DNA from: Marinifilaceae bacterium
GTDB taxonomy: Bacteria; Bacteroidota; Bacteroidia; Bacteroidales; Marinifilaceae
Assembly (NCBI GenBank): GCA_016936255.1
Contig: JAFGYE010000027.1
Span: 62,001-126,000, forward strand
Direction: 5' to 3'
DNA length: 64,000 nucleotides
A program made the position numbers and the translations under genes. Below are positions 1-8,674 of this stretch, piece by piece (within the stretch, counting starts at the first letter, position 1; each line of letters starts with the position of its first letter). The notes beneath the pieces were generated by a model. It did not search any database. It was not told the origin of the DNA and was given only the letters and a program-made list of their open reading frames with translations.

Positions 1-1722
1 ACCAATATCCTTTTTAAAACCAATCCGGAAATTTTAACCAAGTACCAAAACAAATTTAAATATGTTTTGGTTGATGAGTATCAGGATACCAATTACTCAC
101 AATATTTAATTGTAAAAAAGCTAGCCGAAAACCACAAAAACGTATGTGTTGTAGGTGATGACGCTCAGAGTATCTATTCATTTCGCGGTGCTAAAATTGA
201 AAACATACTCAATTTCAAAAACGACTATCCAAATTACAAGCTTTATAAGTTAGAACAGAATTACAGATCGACACAAAATATTGTAAATGCTGCAAATAGT
301 GTTATTCATAAAAACCGTGATCAGATAAAAAAAGTATCCTTTTCGGAAAACGAAGAAGGAGAAAAAATAAAAGTTGTTAAAGCTCTTACCGATCACGAAG
401 AGGGATATATTGTTGCCAATGCAATTTACGAAGAAAGAATGCGTGAACATCTTCAATATCAGGATTTTGCAATTCTCTACAGAACCAATGCTCAATCGCG
501 GATTTTCGAAGAATCCTTACGCAAACTAAATTTGCCCTATAAAATATATGGCGGACTTTCCTTTTATCAGAGAAAAGAAATCAAGGATTTGCTTTCCTAT
601 TTCCGCATGACGGTAAACCCTAATGATGAAGAAGCAATCAAAAGGGTGATTAACTATCCTAAAAGAGGAATTGGAGATACTACCGTTAGTAAACTGCAGG
701 ATGCTGCCACCCAAAACGAATGCAGTATCTGGGATGTGATTTGTGGTCTGAACCAAAGACCCTACGGAATCAACTCCGGAACCATCTCGAAACTGATGAA
801 ATTTGCAGCTTTAATCACTGATTTTCAAAAAAGAAAAGATACAGATTCAGCAATTGACTTAGCAAACCATATTGCGAAAACAACCGGTATTGTTCAGGAT
901 CTTTATAATGACCGATCGCCTGAAGGAGTCTCCCGGCATGAAAATATTCAGGAACTGTTAAACGGTATTCAGGAATTTACACAAAACTCATTGGAAGAAG
1001 GCAACGAATTGCAATTGGCCAATTATCTGGAAGATGTTGCACTCTTAACCGATCAGGACAAAGATAAGGATGAAGACCGGAACAAAGTGACCTTAATGAC
1101 CATTCACTCGGCAAAAGGGCTGGAGTTTTCGCACCTGCATATCGTTGGATTGGAAGAGGATCTGTTTCCTTCACAGATGGCTACCAGTACACAGCAGGAA
1201 TTAGAAGAGGAACGCAGGCTGTTTTATGTTGCACTAACCAGGGCAGAAACCAAAGTCACCCTATCGTTTGCCAAATCTAGATACAAATGGGGAAACATGA
1301 GTTATCCCCGACCAAGTCGTTTTATCAATGAAATTGATGAAAAATATATAGATCTTCAATATGAATCGGAGCCTGATTTTTCCGGAGTCAGAAACGAAAA
1401 CTTTCACAGCAGCACCGATTCTGAAATCATAAGTCAACCAAAAAGATTCGAAGCAAAACAAAGTTTCTCAGCGAAACCAAAACTAAATCAACCCATTACC
1501 CGTAACAATACAAGTAGTAGTCAGGCTAATGACCCTAATTTTATCCCTTCCAATCCAGAACAGATACAATCAGGTATGATTGTAGAACATCAACGCTTTG
1601 GCAAAGGAAAAGTTTTGCAAATGGAAGGAAGCAAACCAAACATTAAAGCAACCGTATTTTTTCAAAATGTGGGCCAAAAACAGTTACTGCTAAAATTTGC
1701 AAAACTTAAAATTGTTGGATAA
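1..1722 (+). CDS. pcrA: UvrD/PcrA-type DNA helicase, C-terminal part (5' end outside window)
   Basis: Superfamily 1 3'-5' DNA helicase of repair and replication restart. The reading frame is open from base 1, so the N-terminus with Walker A is cut off by the window edge. Visible motifs in order: Walker B VDEYQDTN right at the start, the GDDAQSIYSFRGA motif, YRSTQNIVNAAN, then MTIHSAKGLEF and EEERRLFYVALTRA (motifs V and VI). The last 50 residues (GMIVEHQRFGKGKVL onward) match the small C-terminal domain of PcrA/UvrD, which contacts RNA polymerase in studied members. A Ser/Asn/Gln-rich linker precedes it. Family membership is certain; PcrA versus UvrD naming is a convention. Confidence 0.95.
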   Translation, partial: TNILFKTNPEILTKYQNKFKYVLVDEYQDTNYSQYLIVKKLAENHKNVCVVGDDAQSIYSFRGAKIENILNFKNDYPNYKLYKLEQNYRSTQNIVNAANSVIHKNRDQIKKVSFSENEEGEKIKVVKALTDHEEGYIVANAIYEERMREHLQYQDFAILYRTNAQSRIFEESLRKLNLPYKIYGGLSFYQRKEIKDLLSYFRMTVNPNDEEAIKRVINYPKRGIGDTTVSKLQDAATQNECSIWDVICGLNQRPYGINSGTISKLMKFAALITDFQKRKDTDSAIDLANHIAKTTGIVQDLYNDRSPEGVSRHENIQELLNGIQEFTQNSLEEGNELQLANYLEDVALLTDQDKDKDEDRNKVTLMTIHSAKGLEFSHLHIVGLEEDLFPSQMATSTQQELEEERRLFYVALTRAETKVTLSFAKSRYKWGNMSYPRPSRFINEIDEKYIDLQYESEPDFSGVRNENFHSSTDSEIISQPKRFEAKQSFSAKPKLNQPITRNNTSSSQANDPNFIPSNPEQIQSGMIVEHQRFGKGKVLQMEGSKPNIKATVFFQNVGQKQLLLKFAKLKIVG

Positions 1723-1734
1723 ATACGCTAACTA

Positions 1735-1766
1735 TTTGTATTAAAAGAAGAAATCTGTTACATTTG
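1735..1766 (+). promoter_or_regulatory. Bacteroidota-type promoter ahead of the DUF4290 gene
   Basis: TTTG at 1735-1738 and TACATTTG at 1759-1766 are separated by 20 bases. This fits the Bacteroidota -33/-7 consensus (TTTG, about 19-21 bases, TAnnTTTG). It would give a leader of about 220 bases before the DUF4290 start, so an additional nearer promoter is possible. Confidence 0.5.
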
Positions 1767-1991
1767 CCTTGAGTTCTAAGATTTTCTGTAATTGTTTAGT
1801 TCATAAAAAACAATTCATTAAAGCTTCTTTTCTACTTCGTTTAGTAAAACCAGTGAAATCTTAGATTCTTCAATAGTACTTATAACTATCTTCATTTTTT
1901 TTGTGCTATTGCATTGCATTCTGAACAGTTTGCCAAAATTACCTATCGTATAAAAAATAGTTATTACCAGATTAAAACAACAACAAAATAA

Positions 1992-2636
1992 ATGGATTAT
2001 AATTCAAGCAGGAAACATTTAATTCTTCCTGAATATGGACGGAATGTTCACAAAATGGTAGATTACGCCTTAACTGTTGAAGACAGGGCTCAGAGAAACC
2101 ATGTGGTAAAAAGTATTATTGCCATTATGGGAAATATGTATCCTCACCTTAGAGATGTTAGTGATTTTAGACACAAACTGTGGGATCATATAGCCATCAT
2201 GTCTGATTTTAATTTAGACATAGACTCTCCTTACGAAGCCCCTACAAGGGAAAAGTTAGCTGAAAAACCTGATCGACTGCCTTACAACACCAAAAGAATA
2301 AAGTACCGCCATTATGGACGCACTGTAGAAGCTTTGATTACAAAAGCCATCGAACTTGAAGATCCGAAGGAAAAAGATGCTCTCATAATAATGATTGCTA
2401 ATCACATGAAAAAATCATTCCTTAATTGGAATAAAGACAGTGTTCCTGACGAAAAAATATTTAAAGACCTGATTGCATTATCAAAAGGGAAACTTGAAAT
2501 TCCTGAACGATTAAAATTAGCTGAAGTAAAAGAACGGGAATTTGTTCAGAAAATTAAAAAGAAGAAAAATCCAAGAACTGATAATCGAAACGACAATAAA
2601 AACGATCATCGAAAGTTCAATAAACCAAGAGCATAA
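1992..2636 (+). CDS. DUF4290 family protein
   Basis: A 214-residue soluble protein that I recognise as DUF4290, a family of unknown function found almost only in Bacteroidota. The N-terminus carries the typical LPEYGRNVHKMVDYAL stretch. The last 30 residues are very rich in Lys, Arg and Asn, suggesting contact with nucleic acid or ribosome, which is inference only. No signal peptide or membrane segment is seen. It sits directly before murA but is separated from it by a strong terminator, so it is probably its own transcription unit. Confidence 0.85.
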   Translation: MDYNSSRKHLILPEYGRNVHKMVDYALTVEDRAQRNHVVKSIIAIMGNMYPHLRDVSDFRHKLWDHIAIMSDFNLDIDSPYEAPTREKLAEKPDRLPYNTKRIKYRHYGRTVEALITKAIELEDPKEKDALIIMIANHMKKSFLNWNKDSVPDEKIFKDLIALSKGKLEIPERLKLAEVKEREFVQKIKKKKNPRTDNRNDNKNDHRKFNKPRA

Positions 2637-2637
2637 A

Positions 2638-2666
2638 AAAAACCGGTTCCATACCGGTTTTTTTTA
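2638..2666 (+). terminator. Rho-independent terminator after DUF4290 gene
   Basis: Arms AAACCGGT and ACCGGTTT enclose a TCCAT loop and are followed by a run of T. The hairpin begins right at the stop codon. Confidence 0.9.
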
Positions 2667-2749
2667 TGTCAATACCAATCATCTTTCACTTTCCCAAACG
2701 TTTTTTATAATTATCTTTAAACCTTATATACACACCAAAAAAGTAAGCA

Positions 2750-4060
2750 ATGAGCACTTTCGAAATTATTGGAGGTAAATCGTTAAAGGGAGAATTAACC
2801 CCTCAAGGAGCAAAAAATGAAGCTCTTCAGATTTTATGCGCCACTCTTTTAACCGAAGAAAAGGTAACCATCCATAATATACCAAACATACTAGATGTTA
2901 ACAAGTTGATTGAATTGCTGTCGGAACTTGGAGTTAAAGTTAATCAGGAATCTAAAAATACTTATTCTTTCGAAGCAAAAAACATTAATCTTGACTATCT
3001 AAATTCTCCTGAATTCGCAAGCAAGGGATCGTCATTAAGAGGTTCAATAATGATTATCGGTCCTTTATTGGCACGATTTGGCAAAGGATATATTCCCCGC
3101 CCGGGCGGAGACAAAATCGGAAGACGACGTTTGGACACACATTTTTTGGGCTTTGAAAAATTAGGTGCCAAATTCAATTTTAATCAGAATGAAAATTTCT
3201 ACCGTGTTGAAGCCAAAGAATTAAAAGGCTGCTATTTACTCCTCGACGAAGCCTCGGTTACTGGAACTGCAAACATTATTATGGCAGCAGTAATGGCCAA
3301 AGGCACAACAACAATATACAACGCAGCCTGTGAACCTTACATACAGCAATTGTGTAAAATGCTGATATCAATGGGAGCAAAAATAAGTGGTGTTGGTTCG
3401 AATCTTTTATCGATCGAAGGAGTTACTTCTTTGCATGGATGTGAGCATAGAGTGCTTCCGGATATGATTGAAATTGGAAGTTTTATTGGACTTGCTGTAA
3501 TGACTAAGTCCGAAATCACAATAAAAGATGTTGCCTACCACGAACTAGGGATGATTCCTGCTGCATTTAAACGCTTAGGTGTAAAAATGGAATTAAGAGG
3601 CGACGATATTTACATTCCAAAACAGGAAAATTATCAAATTGAAACCTTTATCGACGGTTCAATACTCACGATTGCAGATGCTCCCTGGCCAGGACTTACT
3701 CCTGATCTACTAAGTGTATTTCTTGTGGTAGCAACCCAAGCTAAAGGAAGCGTATTAATACACCAAAAAATGTTCGAAAGTCGTTTGTTCTTTACGGATA
3801 AACTTATTGACATGGGGGCTCAAATCATTCTTTGCGATCCGCACAGAGCAACTGTTATTGGTTTAAATCAAAAACAAGGTTTACGACCAACAACCATGGT
3901 TTCGCCAGATATCAGAGCAGGTGTTGCCCTTCTTATTGCCGCTCTTTCTGCCGATGGAAAAAGTACAATTCACAATATAGATCAGATAGACAGAGGTTAC
4001 GAAAACATTGACCTGCGACTAAATGCAATTGGTGCCAGCATTAAAAGAATCAGCAATTAA
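2750..4060 (+). CDS. murA: UDP-N-acetylglucosamine 1-carboxyvinyltransferase MurA
   Basis: Catalyses the first committed step of peptidoglycan synthesis in the cytoplasm: transfer of enolpyruvate from PEP to UDP-GlcNAc. The 436-residue length and the two EPSP-synthase-like halves are normal for MurA. The catalytic Lys is present in AKNEAL near residue 22. In the active-site loop PRPGGDKIGRRR the residue equivalent to E. coli Cys115 is Asp121 (codon 3110-3112). Cys is the residue alkylated by fosfomycin, and MurA enzymes with Asp here are known to be naturally insensitive. ATG start chosen because the motif register and length fit; an overlapping frame upstream is a shadow. Confidence 0.97.
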   Translation: MSTFEIIGGKSLKGELTPQGAKNEALQILCATLLTEEKVTIHNIPNILDVNKLIELLSELGVKVNQESKNTYSFEAKNINLDYLNSPEFASKGSSLRGSIMIIGPLLARFGKGYIPRPGGDKIGRRRLDTHFLGFEKLGAKFNFNQNENFYRVEAKELKGCYLLLDEASVTGTANIIMAAVMAKGTTTIYNAACEPYIQQLCKMLISMGAKISGVGSNLLSIEGVTSLHGCEHRVLPDMIEIGSFIGLAVMTKSEITIKDVAYHELGMIPAAFKRLGVKMELRGDDIYIPKQENYQIETFIDGSILTIADAPWPGLTPDLLSVFLVVATQAKGSVLIHQKMFESRLFFTDKLIDMGAQIILCDPHRATVIGLNQKQGLRPTTMVSPDIRAGVALLIAALSADGKSTIHNIDQIDRGYENIDLRLNAIGASIKRISN

Positions 4061-4141
4061 CTATTTATTAACATTTTAAATAGTGATATCTGATTAATTT
4101 AGTGAAATATAAATTGTCAGTTACAGTTAAAATTTTGAGTT

Positions 4142-4690
4142 ATGAAAACAATAAAATTAGGCTTGATATTATTTTCCTTTCTTTTTTCCTTATCCACTTT
4201 TGCAGAAACATTAAAACCTGCTGAAGGAAAAGATATAAAAGAAGGCTATGAAATTGGTGACAGGCTACCGGATATTGTAGCAAAATCAATCGCCGGAAAC
4301 GACATAAAACTAAGCTCGTTGGAAGGCAAATTGGTTTTAGTCGACTTTTGGGCTTCATGGTGCCCTCCTTGCCGTGCAGAAAACCCCAGAATTGTAGATG
4401 CTTACAATAAATTTAAAGACGCCAGCTTTAAAAATGGCAAAGGCTTTACAATTTATAGTTTTTCTCTTGATACCAAACAAGCTAATTGGAAAGCAGCAAT
4501 AACTAAAGATAAACTTGAGTGGGATTACCATGTTAGCGAACTTAAGGGTTGGCACTCTCCTACATCAAACAAATTTGGCATTAACTCGATCCCGTCCAAT
4601 TTTTTAATTGATGGAAATGGAATCATTTTAGCGAAAAACCTTAGAGGTGAAAAACTAGAATTAATCCTTCAATACTATCAAAAAAAGTAA
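4142..4690 (+). CDS. TlpA/ResA-like thiol-disulfide oxidoreductase, exported
   Basis: A 182-residue thioredoxin-fold protein. An N-terminal signal peptide (about residues 1-21, ending in STFAE) points to the periplasm. The redox motif WASWCPPCRAENP is intact, and the later cis-Pro segment NSIPSNFLID fits. Family members reduce or exchange disulfides of cell-envelope proteins, including apocytochromes. It stands alone between murA and a convergent gene, with its own terminator, so the partner cannot be read from context. Confidence 0.88.
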   Translation: MKTIKLGLILFSFLFSLSTFAETLKPAEGKDIKEGYEIGDRLPDIVAKSIAGNDIKLSSLEGKLVLVDFWASWCPPCRAENPRIVDAYNKFKDASFKNGKGFTIYSFSLDTKQANWKAAITKDKLEWDYHVSELKGWHSPTSNKFGINSIPSNFLIDGNGIILAKNLRGEKLELILQYYQKK

Positions 4691-4705
4691 TAATCTCCTC
4701 AACAC

Positions 4706-4743
4706 AAATGCGCCATTCATAAATTTGAATGGCATTTTTTTTT
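4706..4743 (+). terminator. Terminator after the TlpA-like gene
   Basis: GCCATTCA (4712-4719) pairs with TGAATGGC (4726-4733), followed by A and a long T run ending inside the stop of the convergent gene. Confidence 0.85.
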
Positions 4744-5206
4744 AATCCTCATGTTTCATTAAAAACATCTTAATCTCCTCAATACAAAAGCCTTTACTTT
4801 CAATCCAGTCAATAGCTTTATCCTCTCTGCTAAATACACGTGTATTTAAATTTGTATCTCTTAAATAAAAAGAAAAAATATAGGCCCTTACAATTTGCCC
4901 AAACTTTAGACCAACAATAACTGCATTATATTCAAACTGTAAACGACGGGTAAGCTTACGAATTGCATTATTTATTATCCTGGCTATCTCAGGAGATGAT
5001 ATAATTAAATCGCTCAAATCGCAAATGGAAGCCAAGTCTTTATATAAATACTCTTCCAACATTTGATCAATCGCCTTGGAAAAAAAAATAGCAGCCTCCT
5101 CATCTTGCATACCCATAACCTTAAGATACGCTACATTAGAATATACCCGAATGCAAAAATCATCACTATCTATTACAATCTTCATCCCATTAAATTTTCG
5201 ATTCAT
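4742..5206 (-). CDS. STAS/SpoIIAA-like hypothetical protein
   Basis: A 154-residue soluble protein without signal peptide or membrane segments. The alternating strands and helices, the central hydrophobic NAVIVGLKFGQIVRAY strand and a closing FSREDKAIDWIES helix resemble the SpoIIAA-like (STAS/SEC14-type) proteins of Bacteroidota. The family link is by pattern only. A second in-frame ATG eight codons in (MKIVIDSDDF) is an alternative start. It converges on the TlpA-like gene and diverges from grpE; no operon partner is present. Confidence 0.6.
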   Translation of the reverse strand: MNRKFNGMKIVIDSDDFCIRVYSNVAYLKVMGMQDEEAAIFFSKAIDQMLEEYLYKDLASICDLSDLIISSPEIARIINNAIRKLTRRLQFEYNAVIVGLKFGQIVRAYIFSFYLRDTNLNTRVFSREDKAIDWIESKGFCIEEIKMFLMKHED

Positions 5207-5352
5207 ATCGCATTCATATTTAACAGACTAAAAACTAAATATAAGATTTTCCAGAAGATTAACTAACAATATTTATTTGAAATTACACCATTGATCCAAC
5301 TCCCTCATTTTCCAAAAAAAATAAAATTTTAAAAACTTATAATAACAAATTC

Positions 5353-5360
5353 TATCTTTG
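5353..5360 (+). promoter_or_regulatory. -7 promoter box of grpE-dnaJ
   Basis: TATCTTTG matches TAnnTTTG exactly. A weak T-rich -33 candidate lies about 22 bases upstream. The expected transcription start falls inside the inverted repeat that follows. Confidence 0.55.
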
Positions 5361-5391
5361 TGCCAATTTGTCGGAAGACAACACATTGGCA
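5361..5391. promoter_or_regulatory. Interrupted inverted repeat over the grpE start region (candidate heat-shock operator or mRNA hairpin)
   Basis: TGCCAAT (5361-5367) pairs with ATTGGCA (5385-5391). Nested inside, TTGTC (5368-5372) pairs with GACAA (5377-5381) around GGAA. It begins one base after the -7 box. It does not match the CIRCE element (TTAGCACTC and GAGTGCTAA), so HrcA binding is not indicated. Confidence 0.5.
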
Positions 5392-5448
5392 GACTATTTG
5401 TATTTACTGCCGCGGAATAAAAATTAGAACGATAAAAATCATTGAAAA

Positions 5449-6063
5449 ATGACAAAAGATAAAAGCAAACCAAATAAAGAAGAATTGAAAGATAAAGATA
5501 TAGAAACTACTGAAAATCAAATGATAGAAGAGGTATTCGAAAAAGAAGAGTCAAAGATCGAAGAAAATAAGGATACGAAGAAAACCAAGAAATCTGCAAA
5601 AGAAAAAAAAGCAGACGAACTTGCTGAATTAACAATCCAACTTCAGAATATTAATGACAAGTATGTACGTTTGTCAGCCGAATTTGACAACTATCGCAAA
5701 AGAACTTTAAAAGAGAAGATGGAACTGACCAAATCGGGCGGAGAAAAGATTCTTATCAACATTCTTCCTGTAATGGATAACTTCGAACGTGCCCTGCAAT
5801 CAATTGATGCCGCAAAAGACATTGATGCAATAAAGGATGGCGTTCATTTGATTTATGGCAATTTCAAAGAATTTGTCACTCAAAATGGAGTAAAAGAAAT
5901 TGAAGCTGTAAATCAGGATTTTGACACCGACATCCACGAGGCAATTACTAAAATCCCTGCTCCAACCAAGGAGTTAAAAGGAAAAGTAGTTGACTGTGTT
6001 GAAAAAGGATATTTTCTTCACGACAAGGTAATTCGTTTTGCCAAAGTTGTTGTAGGAGAATAA
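5449..6063 (+). CDS. grpE: Nucleotide exchange factor GrpE
   Basis: Co-chaperone that releases ADP from DnaK. The 204-residue protein has a highly charged Lys/Glu N-terminal tail (to about 60), a long coiled-coil helix, then the conserved AEFDNYRKRTLKEK and ILPVMDNFERAL segments and the C-terminal beta wing ending VIRFAKVVVGE. It is followed 29 bases later by dnaJ, forming a heat-shock operon. dnaK is not in the window. Expression is probably controlled through the -7 box and inverted repeat upstream. Confidence 0.95.
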   Translation: MTKDKSKPNKEELKDKDIETTENQMIEEVFEKEESKIEENKDTKKTKKSAKEKKADELAELTIQLQNINDKYVRLSAEFDNYRKRTLKEKMELTKSGGEKILINILPVMDNFERALQSIDAAKDIDAIKDGVHLIYGNFKEFVTQNGVKEIEAVNQDFDTDIHEAITKIPAPTKELKGKVVDCVEKGYFLHDKVIRFAKVVVGE

Positions 6064-6092
6064 GGAAATTCAAAATCTAAGCTGAGAAAAAG

Positions 6093-7250
6093 ATGTCGAA
6101 AAGAGATTATTATGAAGTGCTGGGAGTTCCCAAGTCAGCCTCGGAAGCCGAATTAAAAAAAGCATACCGTAAAAAAGCCATTCAGTTTCATCCAGATAAA
6201 AATCCGGACAATAAGGACGCTGAAGAAAAATTTAAAGAAGCTGCAGAAGCTTATGAAGTTTTAAGTAATCCTGAAAAACGTCAGCGATACGATCAATTTG
6301 GTCATTCGGGCATGAGCGGTTCAGCCGGCGGCGGTTTCGGTGGTGGCGGAATGAACATGGAAGATATTTTCTCTCATTTTGGCGACATCTTTGGTGGTGG
6401 TGGCGGATCTTTCTTTGGTGGTGGATTTGGCGGTGGCGGCCGAAGCTCAAGAAGAGTAAACCGTGGCAGCAACCTTAGGGTTAAGGTTAAGCTGACATTA
6501 AAGGAAATTGCAGAAGGTGTTGAAAAGAAGATAAAAGTTAAAAAACAGGTTGAATGTAAGTCGTGTAGTGGATCAGGAGCAAAAGACGGATCGTCATTTT
6601 CTACTTGTTCTACCTGTCATGGTTCTGGTCAGGTAACACGTATCCAGAATACAATTCTTGGCCAAATGCAAACAGCTTCAACTTGTCCGTCTTGTGGTGG
6701 TGAAGGAAAAATTATCACAAATAGATGTACTAAATGTGCTGGAGAAGGAATTGTGCAAGACGAAGAGGTTATCACAATCAATATTCCTGCCGGAGTAGCC
6801 GAAGGAATGCAGCTGTCGGTTAGCGGAAGAGGAAATGCTGCCCGCCGGGGCGGAGTAAATGGTGATTTATTAATTCTTGTTCATGAAGAAGAACATCCGG
6901 AATTGATTCGTGATGAAAACGATCTTTTATACAATCTATTTATTAGTATTCCTGACTCAATATTAGGCACTGCTGTTGAAATTCCTACGATTGAAAATAA
7001 GGTAAAAGTGAAAATTGATGCTGGAACTCAACCGGGGAAAATTCTTCGCTTAAGAGGTAAAGGTTTGCCTGATATCAATGGTTACGGCAGAGGAGATTTA
7101 CTGGTTAAAATTAATGTTTGGATACCGAATACCATTTCTAAAGATGAAAAGAAAATTTTAGAGAAACTGCAAACTTCTGAAAGCTTTACGCCTAAGCCTA
7201 CGGCTCACGAAAAAAGCTTTTTCAAAAAAGTGAAGAACTTTTTTGATTAA
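6093..7250 (+). CDS. dnaJ: Chaperone DnaJ
   Basis: Hsp40 that delivers substrates to DnaK and stimulates its ATPase. Full-length type I architecture in 385 residues: J domain at 5-70 with the HPD tripeptide (HPDKNPD), a Gly/Phe-rich region (about 75-125), a zinc-finger domain with four CxxCxGxG repeats ([32 protein letters not shown]) and the C-terminal substrate-binding domains. All zinc ligands are present. Follows grpE in the same operon and ends at a strong terminator. Confidence 0.97.
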   Translation: MSKRDYYEVLGVPKSASEAELKKAYRKKAIQFHPDKNPDNKDAEEKFKEAAEAYEVLSNPEKRQRYDQFGHSGMSGSAGGGFGGGGMNMEDIFSHFGDIFGGGGGSFFGGGFGGGGRSSRRVNRGSNLRVKVKLTLKEIAEGVEKKIKVKKQVECKSCSGSGAKDGSSFSTCSTCHGSGQVTRIQNTILGQMQTASTCPSCGGEGKIITNRCTKCAGEGIVQDEEVITINIPAGVAEGMQLSVSGRGNAARRGGVNGDLLILVHEEEHPELIRDENDLLYNLFISIPDSILGTAVEIPTIENKVKVKIDAGTQPGKILRLRGKGLPDINGYGRGDLLVKINVWIPNTISKDEKKILEKLQTSESFTPKPTAHEKSFFKKVKNFFD

Positions 7251-7273
7251 GAAATCACAATATTAAATTTATA

Positions 7274-7311
7274 AAAAAAGAGATCATCCAACAATGGATG
7301 ATCTCTTTTTG
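7274..7311 (+). terminator. Terminator of grpE-dnaJ
   Basis: A long stem of AAAGAGATCATCCA (7277-7290) with TGGATGATCTCTTT (7295-7308) around ACAA, followed by T. Confidence 0.93.
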
Positions 7312-7732
7312 CATCTGCCCAAATGACAAATCAGGAAAGCAAATTCCAGAACAAAACAGCAAACTTTCTGCTTAAAATTTCGGGCCGCCTGTTTTGAGAA
7401 TGCAACGCCACACTCTCCAAATCAATCATTCAAAATAATAAGGCATACTTCCTGTCTGAAGAGGGGAATTTCCTTTCCAAACAGGCAAGTTTCTCCGAAT
7501 CAGGAGCCGAATTCTCTCCCTGACAGGAAAATTATGAGTTAAACACATCCAATCCATATTAATCTAAATATTTATCTTATTTGATCAAAATAATCCGTTA
7601 TAAATTACATCGTTCAAAACCAAATTAAAAACCTGTGCAATCTTCTTTACATCGATTTTATATGTTGAATTTCTCTAAATTGATTACTTTAGTTTCCTAT
7701 TGAAATTTTAGTGTCACCAAACCAATATATAC
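7312..7732. other. Intergenic stretch between dnaJ and the ABC ATPase
   Basis: About 420 bases without a credible gene. Its middle holds the 21-nt repeat array listed separately. The rest is AT-rich. Near 7684-7691 TACTTTAG is a one-mismatch -7 box that could serve the ABC operon. Confidence 0.6.
7450..7533 (-). repeat. Array of four degenerate 21-nt repeats (heptad GNLPVxx type)
   Basis: Read on the minus strand the segment divides into four units of exactly 21 bases, for example AACTTGCCTGTTTGGAAAGG plus A and AATTCCCCTCTTCAGACAGG plus A. Two more divergent units can be seen at about 7321-7365. In one minus-strand frame two units read GNLPVWK and GNSPLQT, but no long open frame covers the array. 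The unit period is direct observation; its function is unknown. Confidence 0.6.
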
Positions 7733-8656
7733 ATGGCATTTTTCGAAGCAAAAGACATTGTTAAACAATACGCAGGGCACAAAGCTTTAAACAAGGTAAG
7801 TATCTCCGTTCCGAAAGGAAGCATTTTCGGTCTGCTGGGACCAAATGGTGCAGGAAAAACAACTTTAATCAGAATTATAAACCAAATAACCGGCCCCGAT
7901 TCCGGAGAGGTTTTCTTTAATGGCAAACCATTGGTTCCCGCCGACATAACACGAATTGGATACCTTCCTGAAGAAAGAGGTTTGTATAAAAAAATGAAAG
8001 TTGGAGAACAGGCTGTTTATCTGGCTCAGCTTAAAGGAATGAGCCAAAAGGAAGCAACAAAAAAACTAAAGGTTTGGTTCGATAAGTTTGATATTCTTCA
8101 ATGGTGGGATAAAAAAGTAGAAGAGCTTTCGAAAGGAATGCAGCAAAAAATACAGTTTATTGTTACCATTCTGCATGAACCTGAATTACTGATCTTCGAT
8201 GAACCATTTAGTGGTTTCGATCCGATCAACGCCAATCTTCTTAAAAAAGAGATTCTGGAGCTTCGCGACAAAGGAGCAACCATCATCTTCTCAACACACA
8301 ATATGGGATCGGTTGAAGAAATTTGTGACCATATTGCACTGATCAACAAATCGGAAAAAATATTGGACGGACCAGTTGACCAGATCAAGAAAAAATATCG
8401 AACCAATACCTATCAACTTACTTATACCGGTGAATTCGACAAACTGGAGCAAGTTCTAAAGTCAGATTTTGAGATTGTAGAGAAAAACAAAGGTCTCGAC
8501 GCCAATACCCTTACAATAAGATTGAATAATGGAGCTACATCCAATGAATTATTGGAGCAATTACTCCCCTATTTAAATATCGTTTCCTTTAGTGAAATCA
8601 TTCCCAGCATGAATGATATATTCATTCGAGTTGTGAATGAAAACAAAAAAATCTAA
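7733..8656 (+). CDS. ABC transporter ATP-binding protein, NatA-like
   Basis: Cytoplasmic ATPase of an ABC-2 type exporter, 307 residues. Walker A GPNGAGKTT (about 38-46), signature LSKGMQQK, Walker B LLIFDEPFSGFDP and the switch His in STHNMGSVEEI are all intact. The C-terminal 80 residues match the DUF4162 tail seen in NatA-type ATPases. The permease gene follows after 18 bases, so the two form an operon. Substrate unknown; NatAB of Bacillus exports sodium, but that specificity should not be assumed here. Confidence 0.9.
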   Translation: MAFFEAKDIVKQYAGHKALNKVSISVPKGSIFGLLGPNGAGKTTLIRIINQITGPDSGEVFFNGKPLVPADITRIGYLPEERGLYKKMKVGEQAVYLAQLKGMSQKEATKKLKVWFDKFDILQWWDKKVEELSKGMQQKIQFIVTILHEPELLIFDEPFSGFDPINANLLKKEILELRDKGATIIFSTHNMGSVEEICDHIALINKSEKILDGPVDQIKKKYRTNTYQLTYTGEFDKLEQVLKSDFEIVEKNKGLDANTLTIRLNNGATSNELLEQLLPYLNIVSFSEIIPSMNDIFIRVVNENKKI

Positions 8657-8674
8657 CCCGAAACACCTTTAAAA

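Noticed and set aside
5361-5391. CIRCE element bound by HrcA upstream of grpE
   Set aside because: The arms do not match TTAGCACTC/GAGTGCTAA, and the spacing pattern differs.
7312-7540. CRISPR array at the 21-nt repeats
   Set aside because: Units are contiguous without spacers, highly diverged, and no cas genes are present.
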